A stretch of DNA of 46,722 bases from Porphyrobacter sp. TH134 (GCF_002855495.1 NZ_PKRO01000024.1:1-46722); one strand, 5' to 3'. Shown: positions 17,356 to 26,683, counted from the first letter of the stretch. Translations and numbers: made by a program. Notes: generated from the letters alone by a model not told the origin.

Positions 17356-17835
17356 ATGCCACGCCAACTCGCGAACCGCGAACTCACCCCCGAAGGCCCG
17401 CGCCGTGGCGCAATCAAGCGCGGCGCAAACCCGCGCCGATCCGTGACCGTCAACCTCGCCGAAAGCCCGCTGGCCTGGCTGCACGCGCGCGGGCATTTGT
17501 GCGACAGGCTGTATGATGCGGGCGAAGCGCTGCGCAGCGATTACGAACGCGCACAGCTTTCCGCCAGCATCACCATGCGCTGGGATCCGGTGCGCGTGAA
17601 ATCCACCGGCGAGCGGGGCCTGGCACCGAGCGAAAAGCAGATGGCCGCCCGCCAGCGCTTTGACGGCGCGATCCGCGCGGCGGGGCGGGGGCTGGATGAT
17701 ATCTTGTGGCGCGTGGTGTGCGCAGGCGAGGGCTTGCCCGAGGCCGAAAAGACGCTGGGCTGGCCGGTGCGTAGCGGCAAGCTGGTGCTGAAGATCGCGC
17801 TGGAACGCGTGGCCGAGTTTTACCGGATCACCTGA
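17356..17835 (+). CDS. DUF6456 domain-containing protein
   Basis: 159 residues. It matches my recollection of the DUF6456 family: a basic N terminus, then NLAESPLAWLHARG, a central segment SEKQMAARQRFDGAIRAAG with LDDILWRVVCAGEGLPEAEK, and a terminal helix (SGKLVLKIALERVAEFY). The family occurs in alphaproteobacteria and looks like a DNA-binding or sigma-region-4-like helical protein, but its role is not established. The ATG at 17356 is preceded by GGAGGA, and the upstream in-frame start has no ribosome site. Confidence 0.75.
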   Translation: MPRQLANRELTPEGPRRGAIKRGANPRRSVTVNLAESPLAWLHARGHLCDRLYDAGEALRSDYERAQLSASITMRWDPVRVKSTGERGLAPSEKQMAARQRFDGAIRAAGRGLDDILWRVVCAGEGLPEAEKTLGWPVRSGKLVLKIALERVAEFYRIT

Positions 17836-17841
17836 GGCTGG

Positions 17842-17866
17842 AGTAAGGCCGCAGTGCTCGGCGCGG
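17842..17866. terminator. Hairpin between convergent genes (possible bidirectional terminator)
   Basis: AGGCCGC and GCGGCCT can pair across a short loop in the 32-base gap between the DUF6456 gene and the convergent ABC-F gene. No T-run follows on either strand, so intrinsic termination would be weak. Confidence 0.35.
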
Positions 17867-17867
17867 C

Positions 17868-19700
17868 CTATCCTTCAACCTGTTCGGCCAGCATCAGCCA
17901 GCGTTCTTCGGCCGCATCCTTTTCGGCCCGCGCGTTGGCGATGCCCTGGCTGATCGTGGCAAACCGCGCTGGATCCTTGGCATAGAGCGCCGGGTCATTC
18001 AGCAGCGCTTCGCCTTTGGCGATCACGCTGTCCAGTTCGGCGATCCGGGCGGGCAGGATTTCATAATCGCGTTGGTCCTTGTAGGACAATTTTGCCGCCA
18101 CTGCGGGCGGTTTTTCAGGGGCGTTTTGCGGGGTGTTTGCGCGGTTCAAGGCAGGGTTTGACCCCGGCTTGGCCCCGGTTTGCGGGGCTTTGCGCTTGGC
18201 TTCCCAATCGGCATAGCCGCCCGCCACAATATCCACCTTGCCCGACCCGTCGAGGCCAAGCGTGATGGTCACCGTGCGGTCGAGAAAGTCGCGGTCGTGG
18301 CTGACAATCAGCACGGTGCCATCGAAATCGGCGATCACTTCCTGAAGCAGATCAAGCGTTTCGAGGTCGAGATCATTGGTCGGCTCGTCCAGCACCAGCA
18401 GGTTGGCAGTGCGGGCAAATTCGCGCGCCAGCAGCAGGCGCGACCGCTCGCCGCCGGACAGGATGCCGATCTTGGTGTCGACCAGAGCGGGATCGAACAG
18501 GAAGTCCTTAAGATACGCCTGAACATGTTTGCGCACCCCGCGAACATCAATCCAGTCGCCCCCTTCAGCGAGGATTTGCCGCACTGTCGCGCCCGGCTCC
18601 AGCAGCTTGCGCTGCTGGTCGATCATCACGCCGGTCAGCGTGCGGGCGTGGGTTATGGTGCCGGTGTCAGGCTCCAGTTCCTTGGTGAGCAGCCGCAGCA
18701 GCGTCGTCTTGCCCGCGCCGTTCGATCCGACAATCCCGATGCGATCCCCGTTCTGGATCCGCAGTGAGAAGGGTTTTATGATCGCACGGTCACCGTAAGA
18801 CTTTGAAATATTTTCAGCAACGATCACCGATTTCGACTTGAAATCATCATCGCTGGCGAGCTTCAGCTTGGCGGTGCCGGCCCCCGCAATCATCGAAGCA
18901 CGCGCCGCGCGCATCTGATACAGCTTCTCCAGCCGGCCTTGGTTGCGCTTGCGCCGGGCGGTCACCCCGCGTTCGAGCCAATGCGCTTCCAGCTTCAGCT
19001 TGGCGTCCATCCGTTCGGCTGCGCGGGCTTCTTCGGCGTAGACCTGTTCTTCCCACGCCTCGTATCCGCCAAAGCCCACTTCCTTGCGCCGCAGGGTGCC
19101 GCGGTCGAGCCACAAGGTCGCGCGCGTCAGGCGGGTGAGGAAGGTCCGGTCGTGGCTGATGGTGATGAAGGCCCCGCGATACCGGCTGAGCCAGTCTTCC
19201 AGCCAATCGATTGCGCCCAGATCCAGGTGGTTGGTCGGCTCGTCCAGCAGGATCAGATCGGGATCCTGCGCCAGCGCCCGGGCAATGGCGGCGCGGCGCC
19301 GTTCCCCGCCGCTGGCGGTGTTGGCCGGGCGGGTCATATCGATGCCAAGCTGGCCGGCGATTGCCTCGACCTCGTGCAAGGCCGGTGCGTCATCGCCGCC
19401 AATCGCGAAGTCCATGAGCGTTTCAGCGCCTGCAAAATCAGGCTCTTGCTCCAGAAACACGATCCGCGTCCCCGGCTTGACCCGGCGCTGGCCGCGGTCT
19501 GCGTCGATCCGCTCCATCACCAGCCGCAGCAGCGTTGTCTTGCCCGCGCCATTGCGCCCGATCAGCGCCAGCCGATCACCGGGCAGCACGTGAAGATCAA
19601 TCGGCGCTGCGCCAGTGGTGGGAGTGGGGCCGCCAAACAGCCAGCGCCCTCCCTGCTGGAGTGCGATGCCTTCAAGCGACAAGATCGGGGGCTGTGCCAT
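17868..19700 (-). CDS. ABC-F family ATPase (Uup-like)
   Basis: 610 residues with two ABC ATPase domains and no membrane segments. Walker A motifs are GRNGAGKTTL (first half) and GSNGAGKTTL (second half). Signatures are SGGERRRAAIARAL and LSGGERSRLLLAREF, and Walker B segments end in DEPTNHLD and DEPTNDLD. A charged linker joins the halves (ERMDAKLKLEAHWLERG), and a C-terminal coiled-coil tail (about 530-610) is typical of Uup. ABC-F proteins act on the ribosome, and Uup also affects DNA recombination phenotypes. ATG 19700 is preferred to an upstream GTG. Confidence 0.92.
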   Translation of the reverse strand: MAQPPILSLEGIALQQGGRWLFGGPTPTTGAAPIDLHVLPGDRLALIGRNGAGKTTLLRLVMERIDADRGQRRVKPGTRIVFLEQEPDFAGAETLMDFAIGGDDAPALHEVEAIAGQLGIDMTRPANTASGGERRRAAIARALAQDPDLILLDEPTNHLDLGAIDWLEDWLSRYRGAFITISHDRTFLTRLTRATLWLDRGTLRRKEVGFGGYEAWEEQVYAEEARAAERMDAKLKLEAHWLERGVTARRKRNQGRLEKLYQMRAARASMIAGAGTAKLKLASDDDFKSKSVIVAENISKSYGDRAIIKPFSLRIQNGDRIGIVGSNGAGKTTLLRLLTKELEPDTGTITHARTLTGVMIDQQRKLLEPGATVRQILAEGGDWIDVRGVRKHVQAYLKDFLFDPALVDTKIGILSGGERSRLLLAREFARTANLLVLDEPTNDLDLETLDLLQEVIADFDGTVLIVSHDRDFLDRTVTITLGLDGSGKVDIVAGGYADWEAKRKAPQTGAKPGSNPALNRANTPQNAPEKPPAVAAKLSYKDQRDYEILPARIAELDSVIAKGEALLNDPALYAKDPARFATISQGIANARAEKDAAEERWLMLAEQVEG

Positions 19701-19812
19701 GCGATGCGCCACCTAGGGGCTGGGCGGGCAAGCGGCAAGCCCGCGCGGCGGTTTGGTTCAGTCCTGCGAAAGCCGGGCCGTTGCACTAGCGCGGCGAACT
19801 GGAGGCTTACTG

Positions 19813-20559
19813 ATGATGAAATCTGCTCTGATCCTGATCGCTGGCTCGGCATTGACGGTGCCCGCTGCGGCCGGCGCCGCGCCGCAGATTGACATTGCCG
19901 CGACCGGCCCGGTCGTCGAACTGAATGTCTACGAAAGTGTCGAGGTTGCCCCCGATCTGGCCACGATTGGTGCAGGTGTGACCACCGAAGCGCCCAGCGC
20001 GACCGAGGCGCTGCGCCAGAACTCGGCCGAGATGCAAAAGGTCATCGCGCGGATCAAGGCGCTGGGTGTGGCCGAGAAGGATATCCAGACCACCGGCATC
20101 AATCTCAACGCGCGCTATGATTACGACCAGCAGACCCAACGCCAGCTGTTTCGCGGCTATCAGGCGTCGAACCGCGTCAGTGTGATCCTGCGGGATATCG
20201 ACGATACGGGCCGGGTGCTGGATGCGCTGGTCGAAGCGGGCGCGAATGATCTCAATGGACCGAACTTCAGCATTGATAACGACACCGCCGCCAAGGAAGC
20301 AGCCCGCAAGCGTGCGGTCGAACGGGCCAATGCGCAGGCCAAGGCCTACGCCGCGATGCTCGGCTACAGCGGCGCCAAAGTCTTGGCGATTGCCGAGGGA
20401 ATGACAGGCGGTGGCCCGATGCCCGAGATGGCCAAAGCCCGCGGTGTCGCCGCGATGGCAGCGGATGCTGCGCCGGTGCAGCCTGGCATGGTATCGGCGG
20501 GGATCAACATCACGGTCACCTATGAACTGGTCGGCAACAGCGCTGCGTCCGCGCGGTGA
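19813..20559 (+). CDS. SIMPL (DUF541) domain protein, exported
   Basis: 248 residues with a signal peptide (about 1-23). The SIMPL domain starts at VVELNVYESVEVAPDLATIGAGV, continues with IKALGVAEKDIQTTGINLNARYDY and ends with GINITVTYELV. This family makes oligomeric rings in the periplasm or at the surface; the precise role is unknown. GGAGG stands seven bases before the ATG at 19813. It lies before a PepSY protein and a two-component system on the same strand and may belong to the same envelope-stress group. Confidence 0.88.
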   Translation: MMKSALILIAGSALTVPAAAGAAPQIDIAATGPVVELNVYESVEVAPDLATIGAGVTTEAPSATEALRQNSAEMQKVIARIKALGVAEKDIQTTGINLNARYDYDQQTQRQLFRGYQASNRVSVILRDIDDTGRVLDALVEAGANDLNGPNFSIDNDTAAKEAARKRAVERANAQAKAYAAMLGYSGAKVLAIAEGMTGGGPMPEMAKARGVAAMAADAAPVQPGMVSAGINITVTYELVGNSAASAR

Positions 20560-20607
20560 GGCCATTCACGGCTTGTTCAATGGACTGGGCCTAGGCATGT
20601 CCGTGTG

Positions 20608-20916
20608 ATGACAAAGCTTTCCTCTCTTTTGCTTGGCGCGCTTGGTGCTGCGATGCTGGCGGGCGCGCCTGCCGCGGCGCAGGATCAGGCGCGCGGCGAT
20701 CAGGGTGAGGCGCGGCGCGAGGCGCAGGCGGGCAACATCATGCGCTCGGGCGAGATCGAGGCGCGGATTCTGCCGATGATGCGGGATGCCGAATACCTCG
20801 GCTTTGCTTACGATTCGACCGCGCGGGCTTACCGGCTCAAATTCATCAAGGATGGCCGTGTGACCTATCTCGATGTCGATGCCCGCACGGGCAAGATCAT
20901 CGGCCGGTCACGCTGA
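20608..20916 (+). CDS. PepSY-domain protein, exported
   Basis: 102 residues with a signal peptide (about 1-24) and a single PepSY domain: GEIEARILPMMRDAEYLGFAY, then YRLKFIKDGRVTYLDVDARTGKIIG. Such proteins often sit beside PhoP/PhoQ-type systems, as here (regulator at 21039). They probably bind a peptide or protease partner in the periplasm. A GTG at 20605 directly before the ATG is an alternative start. Confidence 0.88.
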   Translation: MTKLSSLLLGALGAAMLAGAPAAAQDQARGDQGEARREAQAGNIMRSGEIEARILPMMRDAEYLGFAYDSTARAYRLKFIKDGRVTYLDVDARTGKIIGRSR

Positions 20917-21038
20917 CGGTTGACCGGCATGCGCGATCAATGGGGGAAAGCCGCCCGATGGCCCGGCGGCGTTTGCTTGACGCTGGCCGCCCGAAAGCGC
21001 ACGACCCGGCGCGGTAATTTGCAGGAAAATGGTGGATC

Positions 21039-21716
21039 ATGCGCATTCTGATCGTCGAAGACGAACCGACCCTTGGCGCGCAGCTCAAGTCTACGCTGGA
21101 AGGGCAGGGCTATGCCGTCGATCTTTCGACCGATGGCGAGGACGGGCACTTCATGGGCTCGACCGAGGATTATGACGCGGTGGTGCTCGATCTGGGCTTG
21201 CCCGAGATTGACGGGCTGACCGTGCTGGGCATGTGGCGGCGTGAAGGGCGGGCCTTCCCGGTGCTGGTGCTGACCGCGCGCGATTCGTGGTCGGACAAAG
21301 TGGCCGGGCTCGATGCGGGCGCGGATGATTATCTCGCCAAGCCATTCCAGACCGAAGAACTGATCGCCCGCCTGCGCGCGCTGATCCGCCGCGCTTCGGG
21401 CAACACCTCGTCCGAACTGACGGCGGGCGACGTGCGGCTGGACACCCGGTCGGGCCGCGTTACGCTGGCCGGTGAGCCGGTCAAGCTCACCGCGCAGGAA
21501 TACAAGCTGCTGAGCTACCTGATGCACCACAAGGGCAAGGTCGTCAGCCGCACCGAGCTGATCGAGCATATCTACGATCAGGATTTCGACCGCGATTCCA
21601 ACACCATCGAAGTCTTCGTTACCCGCATTCGCAAGAAGCTGGGCGCAGACGTGATTACGACTATCCGTGGCCTCGGTTACAGCCTCGACGATCCCGCCGA
21701 CCAGCCCCGCGCCTAA
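21039..21716 (+). CDS. OmpR/PhoP-family response regulator
   Basis: 225 residues. The receiver has the acidic pair in VEDEP, the phospho-acceptor aspartate in DLGLPEIDG, threonine in LTARDS and lysine in AKPF. A winged-helix output domain (about 125-220) ends TRIRKKLGADVITTIRGLGYSL. It is directly followed by its PhoQ-like kinase. The pair resembles PhoP/PhoQ, which senses cations or envelope damage; the signal here is unproven. Confidence 0.95.
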   Translation: MRILIVEDEPTLGAQLKSTLEGQGYAVDLSTDGEDGHFMGSTEDYDAVVLDLGLPEIDGLTVLGMWRREGRAFPVLVLTARDSWSDKVAGLDAGADDYLAKPFQTEELIARLRALIRRASGNTSSELTAGDVRLDTRSGRVTLAGEPVKLTAQEYKLLSYLMHHKGKVVSRTELIEHIYDQDFDRDSNTIEVFVTRIRKKLGADVITTIRGLGYSLDDPADQPRA

Positions 21717-21774
21717 AGGCGCGCCTGAGGCTGGGCCCGACGCTGGGGCAGGCGGCAGCCATGCCTCTGCGGCT

Positions 21775-23193
21775 ATGTCTGCGCCTGAAGCGTCGGCTGG
21801 GATAGGCGCGGTCATCGCAGAGCAGCCTCGCGCCAGCCTTGCGCGGCGCATGGGGCTGATCGCGGCGGCGTGGATTTTCGTTCTGCTGCTGGGCGGCGGG
21901 ATCGCGCTGGAACGCACGCTGACCACGCAGGTCGAATCCAATTTCGACGAGCAGCTCGATTACATCCTCACCGCCATGATTGCGTCGGCGGAAATCGACG
22001 CCAGCGGCGAGGTTTATTTCTACCGCACCCTTGGCGATCAGCGCTTCCTTGAACCGGGTAGCGGGCTGTACTGGCAAATCAGCGGCGGCAATTACGAACC
22101 CTGGCCATCGCGCAGCCTGTGGGACCGCACCCTGAAGTTGCACGGCGTGGCAGCCAAAGGCGACACTTTCGACAGCGAGGTCCATTTCTACAATTCGGAT
22201 CAATTCAGCGGCGAACCGCTGCGCATTGCCGAACGCACGGTGATCCTGCCCGGCAGCGAAACGCGCTGGACCTTTGCCGTCGCCAGCGCGACCGAGCAGA
22301 TGGATACCCAGATCGGGCGGGTGCGGCTGATCCTGATCTGGAGCTTTGCGGTGCTGGGCCTTGGCCTGCTGGTGATGGCGCTGCTGCAAATCCGGTATGG
22401 CCTGTCGCCGCTGCGGCGCGTGCGCGCGGCGATCCAGAACCTGCGCACCACCGGGGCGGGCCGCATTACCGAGCCGCTGCCGCTGGAAGTGCAGCCGCTG
22501 GTCGAAGAACTGAACGGTCTGCTCGAACATTCCGAGCGCCAGGCTGAGGAAGCCCGCCGCCATGCGGGCAATCTGGCCCATGCATTGAAGACCCCGCTGA
22601 CCGTGCTGACTAACGCTGCCACCGCCCGCGCGCCCGATCTGGGCGATGCGGTCATGCGCGAAACCCGCACGATGCAGCGCCATGTCGATCACCACCTCGC
22701 CCGCGCCCGCGCCGTCGGCCGCCGCGCGGTCGGCCATGCGCGCACCAATGTCATGCAGAGCGCCGAAGCCGTCCGGCGCGCGGTCGAACGGCTTTACCCT
22801 CAGGGCCGGCTGGATATTGCCGGATGCCGCAAGGCCGCTGTCGCGCTGGAACGGCAGGATCTGGACGAATTGCTGGGCAATCTGATCGAGAACGCGGCCA
22901 AATATGGCGGTGGCAGCGTGTTCGTGACGATCGACCCCGAAGATAGCGCCGTGCCGCGCGATCCCAAGATGTGCCTGATCTGGGTCGAGGATGACGGCAA
23001 CGGTATCCCCGAAGCGGAACGCACCCGCATCTTCGATCGCGGGGTCCGGCTGGATACGGACAAGCCCGGAACTGGCCTCGGCCTTGCGATTGTGCGCGAT
23101 GTGGCAGAAATCTACGGCGGCAGCGTGACCCTATCGGAAAGCGAGGATTTGGGCGGGCTGCTGGTCGAACTGCGCCTGCCGCGCGCAGATTGA
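21775..23193 (+). CDS. PhoQ-like sensor histidine kinase
   Basis: 472 residues from ATG 21775; an in-frame GTG at 21667, overlapping the regulator gene, would give 508. It has membrane helix 1 (about 27-46), a periplasmic sensor domain, helix 2 (about 185-206), then a dimerisation helix with H269 in AHALKTPLTVL, similar to the PhoQ H-box with Ser-Leu-Lys-Thr-Pro-Leu. The ATPase domain has NLIENAAKYGG (N box), DDGNGIPEAERTRIF (G1) and GTGLGLAIVRDV (G2). It is the partner of the upstream regulator. Confidence 0.92.
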   Translation: MSAPEASAGIGAVIAEQPRASLARRMGLIAAAWIFVLLLGGGIALERTLTTQVESNFDEQLDYILTAMIASAEIDASGEVYFYRTLGDQRFLEPGSGLYWQISGGNYEPWPSRSLWDRTLKLHGVAAKGDTFDSEVHFYNSDQFSGEPLRIAERTVILPGSETRWTFAVASATEQMDTQIGRVRLILIWSFAVLGLGLLVMALLQIRYGLSPLRRVRAAIQNLRTTGAGRITEPLPLEVQPLVEELNGLLEHSERQAEEARRHAGNLAHALKTPLTVLTNAATARAPDLGDAVMRETRTMQRHVDHHLARARAVGRRAVGHARTNVMQSAEAVRRAVERLYPQGRLDIAGCRKAAVALERQDLDELLGNLIENAAKYGGGSVFVTIDPEDSAVPRDPKMCLIWVEDDGNGIPEAERTRIFDRGVRLDTDKPGTGLGLAIVRDVAEIYGGSVTLSESEDLGGLLVELRLPRAD

Positions 23194-23283
23194 CACCTGC
23201 ACGAAGGGTTTTTGCAAGGTCGGCGTTGTAAGGTCAATCATCCAGTCAGACCCTAACGCAAACGGGGCCTATTGCGCATACCT

Positions 23284-23901
23284 ATGAACGCTAGTGGCCA
23301 GCCTTCGACCTCTGCTCTGCCCGTTGCGCCGCCGGGCGATGATGCGGCGTTGGCAGCGCGGCTGGCGGCGCGTGATCCCGAGGCGCTACGCGAAGTGATC
23401 GCCCACCATGCCGCCGTGCTCCACCGCACAGCCTTCCGCATGACCGGCGATGCGCACGAGGCCGAAGATATTGTGCAGGAAGCCTGCTTGCGATTGTGGG
23501 ATCAGGCGCCGAAAATCGCTGCGCGCCATCCTCTTGGCAGGCAGCCTGCGGCGGCGCTGCGGCTGGGCGCGTGGCTGCAACGGGTGGTTACCAACCTTGC
23601 CATCGACCGCCTGCGCCGCGCCCGGCGGCTGGCGGACGGCGACGTGCCCGACCATGCGGACGAAGCGCCGCTCGCCGACCGATTGCTCGAGGCGGGAGAG
23701 CGCGATGACACCGCCCGTGCGCTAATCGCCGCGCTGCCTGAACGGCAACGCGCGGCAATTGTGCTGACCTATTACGAGGAGTTGTCCAATGCCGAAGCGG
23801 CCGAGGCGATGGAGCTGAACATCAAGGCCTTCGAAAGCCTGCTGCACCGCGCCCGCGCGGCCTTGCGCCAGGCGTGGACGGCGCAAGGAGGCGCGTCATG
23901 A
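23284..23901 (+). CDS. RNA polymerase sigma factor (ECF type)
   Basis: 205 residues with region 2 signatures (HRTAFRMTGDAHEAEDIVQEAC, then LQRVVTNLAIDRLRRARR) and region 4 (LPERQRAAIVLTYYEELSNAEAAEAMELNIKAFESLLHRARAAL). The N terminus carries an unstructured extension of about 25 residues. The next gene overlaps it by ATGA and encodes a membrane-spanning partner, the arrangement of sigma/anti-sigma pairs. The target promoters are not evident from the window. Confidence 0.9.
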   Translation: MNASGQPSTSALPVAPPGDDAALAARLAARDPEALREVIAHHAAVLHRTAFRMTGDAHEAEDIVQEACLRLWDQAPKIAARHPLGRQPAAALRLGAWLQRVVTNLAIDRLRRARRLADGDVPDHADEAPLADRLLEAGERDDTARALIAALPERQRAAIVLTYYEELSNAEAAEAMELNIKAFESLLHRARAALRQAWTAQGGAS

Positions 23902-24827
23902 GCGTGAATGAACAGGATCAGGGCGCGCCCATCGTGCCCGGCAGCCCCTTGGCCCGCGCGCTCGGCGAATACGCAGTGCCCGGCCTTTCCGCCGGTTTTG
24001 CCGACCGCGTCCTCGCGGCCGCCGAAACACGCCCGGCGCCGCTCCCCGATCTGCGCCGGCAACACGGCACGCGCGGCTGGCGGTGGGGGCGGGGGATTGC
24101 CATTGGCGTCGTTAGCTTCGGCGCGCTTGCCAGTGCGGCAGCAGCGACGGGGATGCTCGAACGCTTCGCAATCCCCGTGCCCTCTGCCCAAAAGGTCTGG
24201 GCGAGCCTTACGGGCAAGTCTGCTGCGGAGGCCGTTGCCAGCCCGTCTGCGCCCTCCCAGCCGGCGCGCCTTGCGCAGGCCAAGATCGCCGGCCCGATCG
24301 ATACCCCCGAGGAACTCAGCGAAGCTTTCCGCCGGATCGATGACGTGCGCGAGCACCGCCGGGCCGTTCGCCGCGATCGCGTCGACCAGCGCATCGCAAG
24401 CGCGATCGAACGCCGCCAGGCCGCCGGCTTGCCTGCGCTGACACCCGAGGAGGAAGCCGCGCTACGCGCCAAAATCACCGCCGCGCAGGCCCGGCGCGAT
24501 CAGCTCGCCAATGATCGTATCGCCGCCCGGCGCGAAGACCTGCAACGCAAGGTTGAAAGCGGCGAGGCGCTGACCCGCGAGGATATTGTGCGCCCCGCGC
24601 CGGAGGATGCCGACGCTCCGGAACGGCGCGAGCGGTTGCGGCAGTGGCGGGGCCTCTCGCCGGAACAGCGGCGCGAGGCTCTGCGCCAACTTCCGCTCGA
24701 AGAACGGCGCGCGCTGATCGAGAACTATCGCACGCGCCGCACCGGGGATGCTCCGCGCGTGCCGCAAACGCCTGTTGAGGCTGAAACGCCGGCCCAATTC
24801 GAAACCCCTGCCGTTCCCGCAGACTAG
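23898..24827 (+). CDS. Membrane-anchored anti-sigma-like protein
   Basis: 309 residues. About 60 residues precede one membrane helix (about 64-85, GIAIGVVSFGALASAAAATG), and about 220 periplasmic residues rich in Arg, Glu, Ala and Pro follow. They contain helices likely to form coiled coils (REHRRAVRRDRVDQRIASAI) and a DUF3106-like repeat (LRQWRGLSPEQRREALRQLP). Overlap with the sigma gene and this topology suggest an anti-sigma factor or sensor. No canonical zinc-binding anti-sigma motif is visible, so the call is from context. Confidence 0.65.
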   Translation: MSVNEQDQGAPIVPGSPLARALGEYAVPGLSAGFADRVLAAAETRPAPLPDLRRQHGTRGWRWGRGIAIGVVSFGALASAAAATGMLERFAIPVPSAQKVWASLTGKSAAEAVASPSAPSQPARLAQAKIAGPIDTPEELSEAFRRIDDVREHRRAVRRDRVDQRIASAIERRQAAGLPALTPEEEAALRAKITAAQARRDQLANDRIAARREDLQRKVESGEALTREDIVRPAPEDADAPERRERLRQWRGLSPEQRREALRQLPLEERRALIENYRTRRTGDAPRVPQTPVEAETPAQFETPAVPAD

Positions 24828-24914
24828 GGCAGCGCGCAAGGCGCGGGCAGTTCAGTTGCGGTTCACACCGCGCAGGCGATTGAAACGCAACCACAAAGCC
24901 GGAGAAGCACTGGC

Positions 24915-25289
24915 ATGATCGCGGTCCGCTCAAGCATGATAATTGCCGCCGCAGCCGTGCTGAGCGGTTGCGCTTCGGCGGATTCGCTCGAATACGGGCG
25001 CACCGTGTTCCACAATCCTTACGCCGCTCCGGAGATCGACCGCACGGGGGTGGGGCCGCAATGCGAGGTGGATCTCGGGCGCGATGCCACGTGTCTCAAC
25101 GGCGCGGTCATTCGGGGGCGGCGCGGGCGGACCGCCATCCTCAGCAATGGGGAGACCGTGCGCCTTACCCGCGTACAGGCACGGTTGCTTCGCCAACAGG
25201 CTGACTTGCGGGAGGCGCAGCGCAATCTGCCGCCACAGCCCGCTCCACCGCCGCCGCCAATCGCACAAGACGGCAGCGATCAGCCCTAG
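24915..25289 (+). CDS. Small lipoprotein of unknown function
   Basis: 124 residues with a lipoprotein signal peptide whose lipobox is LSGC (C about 18). The mature part has two more cysteines (QCEVDLGRDATC) and a proline-rich C terminus (PQPAPPPPPIAQD). Function not recognised. Its stop overlaps the convergent chorismate mutase gene by 4 bases (CTAG shared). Confidence 0.7.
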   Translation: MIAVRSSMIIAAAAVLSGCASADSLEYGRTVFHNPYAAPEIDRTGVGPQCEVDLGRDATCLNGAVIRGRRGRTAILSNGETVRLTRVQARLLRQQADLREAQRNLPPQPAPPPPPIAQDGSDQP

Positions 25290-25594
25290 CCAGCGGCTGC
25301 GCGTTCGTGGTGGCGGATCACTTCCTCGATGATGAAGCGCAGGAACTTTTCGGAAAATTCCGGATCAAGGTCGGCATCTTCCGACAGCTTTCTCAACCGC
25401 GCGATCTGGCGGGCCTCGCGGTCGGGATCGGCCGGGGGCAGGGTGGCCTTGGCCTTGTATTCCCCGACCGCCTGCGTGATCCGGAACCGTTCGGCCAGAA
25501 TGTGGATCAGCGCGGCATCGATGTTGTCGATGCTTTTGCGGAAGGCGGCCAGGACCGGATCGGGCGCGGCTGATGTTTGCGTGTTGTCGGACAT
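25286..25594 (-). CDS. Chorismate mutase (AroQ type)
   Basis: 102 residues, all helical. It shows the AroQ pattern: FRKSIDNIDAALIHILAERFRITQAVGEYKA with R and K residues of the active site, the DPDREARQIARLRKLSEDADLDPEF block, and a terminal helix FLRFIIEEVIRHHE. It converts chorismate to prephenate for Phe/Tyr synthesis. ATG 25594 is the natural start; the longer frame runs into the opposite polyprenyl synthase gene. Confidence 0.93.
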   Translation of the reverse strand: MSDNTQTSAAPDPVLAAFRKSIDNIDAALIHILAERFRITQAVGEYKAKATLPPADPDREARQIARLRKLSEDADLDPEFSEKFLRFIIEEVIRHHERAAAG

Positions 25595-25663
25595 GGCCCG
25601 CGAAACTAGCAGCAATTCTGCGCTTGCCAAGCACGCGCGGGCCGCCCTAGAGCCGTGCCTAGT

Positions 25664-26674
25664 ATGAGTGCCGACATCCTTCCCCTGCCGCGCAAGGCGC
25701 CGACACTCGATCCCATGCTGTCGCTGACAGCAGCGGGCATGAATTCTGTCAACGCCGTGATCCTCGACCGGATGCAGAGTGAGATCCCGCTGATCCCGCG
25801 TCTGGCCGGGCATCTGATTTCCGGCGGCGGCAAGCGGCTGCGCCCGATGCTGACGCTAGCGGGGGCAGAACTGGTCGGGTACAAGGGCACGCGCCACCAC
25901 AAGCTGGCAGCGGCAGTGGAGTTCATCCACACCGCCACGCTGCTGCATGACGACGTGGTGGACGGCAGCGAGCTGCGGCGCGGGAAGGCCGCGGCCAATA
26001 TCATCTTCGGCAATCCGGCGACCGTGCTGGTCGGCGATTTCCTGTTCAGCCGCGCGTTTGAACTGATGACCGAGGATGGAAGTTTGCGCGTCCTCTCGAT
26101 CCTGTCACGCGCCAGTGCAGTGATTGCCGAGGGCGAAGTGTCGCAGCTTTCCGCCCAGCGCCAGATCAACACCAGCGAAGAACAATACCTCCACATCATC
26201 GGCGCCAAAACCGCCGCGCTGTTCGCCGCCGCCAGCCAGATCAGCGCGGTCGTGGCCGAATGTTCGGACGAACAGGAACGCGCGCTGGAATCCTATGGCC
26301 GCAATCTCGGCGTGGCGTTCCAGCTGGTCGATGATGCGATTGATTACGATTCCGATGCCGCTGAAATGGGCAAGGATCAGGGCGACGATTTCCGCGAAGG
26401 CAAGATGACCCTGCCGGTGATTCTCGCCTATGCTCGCGGGAACGAGGAAGAGCGCAAGTTCTGGAAGGACGCGATCATCGGGCACCGCTCGTCCGATGCC
26501 GACCTTGCCCACGCCATTGCGCTGATCGGCAAGCATAACGCGCTGGAAGACACCCGCGAGCGCGCCCGCCACTTTGCGCACCGTGCGATCGACGCGATCT
26601 CGATTTTCCCCGATGGCAAAGCCCGCGCGGCGATGGCCGAAGCCGCACAATTCGCGGTCGCGCGGGGGCATTAG
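25664..26674 (+). CDS. Polyprenyl diphosphate synthase (octaprenyl-type)
   Basis: 336 residues. The first aspartate-rich motif is HDDVVDGSELRRG (about 95-107) and the second is LVDDAIDYDSD. SGGGKRLRPML is the conserved substrate-binding segment. Length and motifs match long-chain trans-prenyl diphosphate synthases (IspB class), which make the ubiquinone side chain. The product length cannot be fixed by eye. The gene is divergent from chorismate mutase with a 69-base gap. Confidence 0.92.
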   Translation: MSADILPLPRKAPTLDPMLSLTAAGMNSVNAVILDRMQSEIPLIPRLAGHLISGGGKRLRPMLTLAGAELVGYKGTRHHKLAAAVEFIHTATLLHDDVVDGSELRRGKAAANIIFGNPATVLVGDFLFSRAFELMTEDGSLRVLSILSRASAVIAEGEVSQLSAQRQINTSEEQYLHIIGAKTAALFAAASQISAVVAECSDEQERALESYGRNLGVAFQLVDDAIDYDSDAAEMGKDQGDDFREGKMTLPVILAYARGNEEERKFWKDAIIGHRSSDADLAHAIALIGKHNALEDTRERARHFAHRAIDAISIFPDGKARAAMAEAAQFAVARGH

Positions 26675-26683
26675 GCCCTGATT

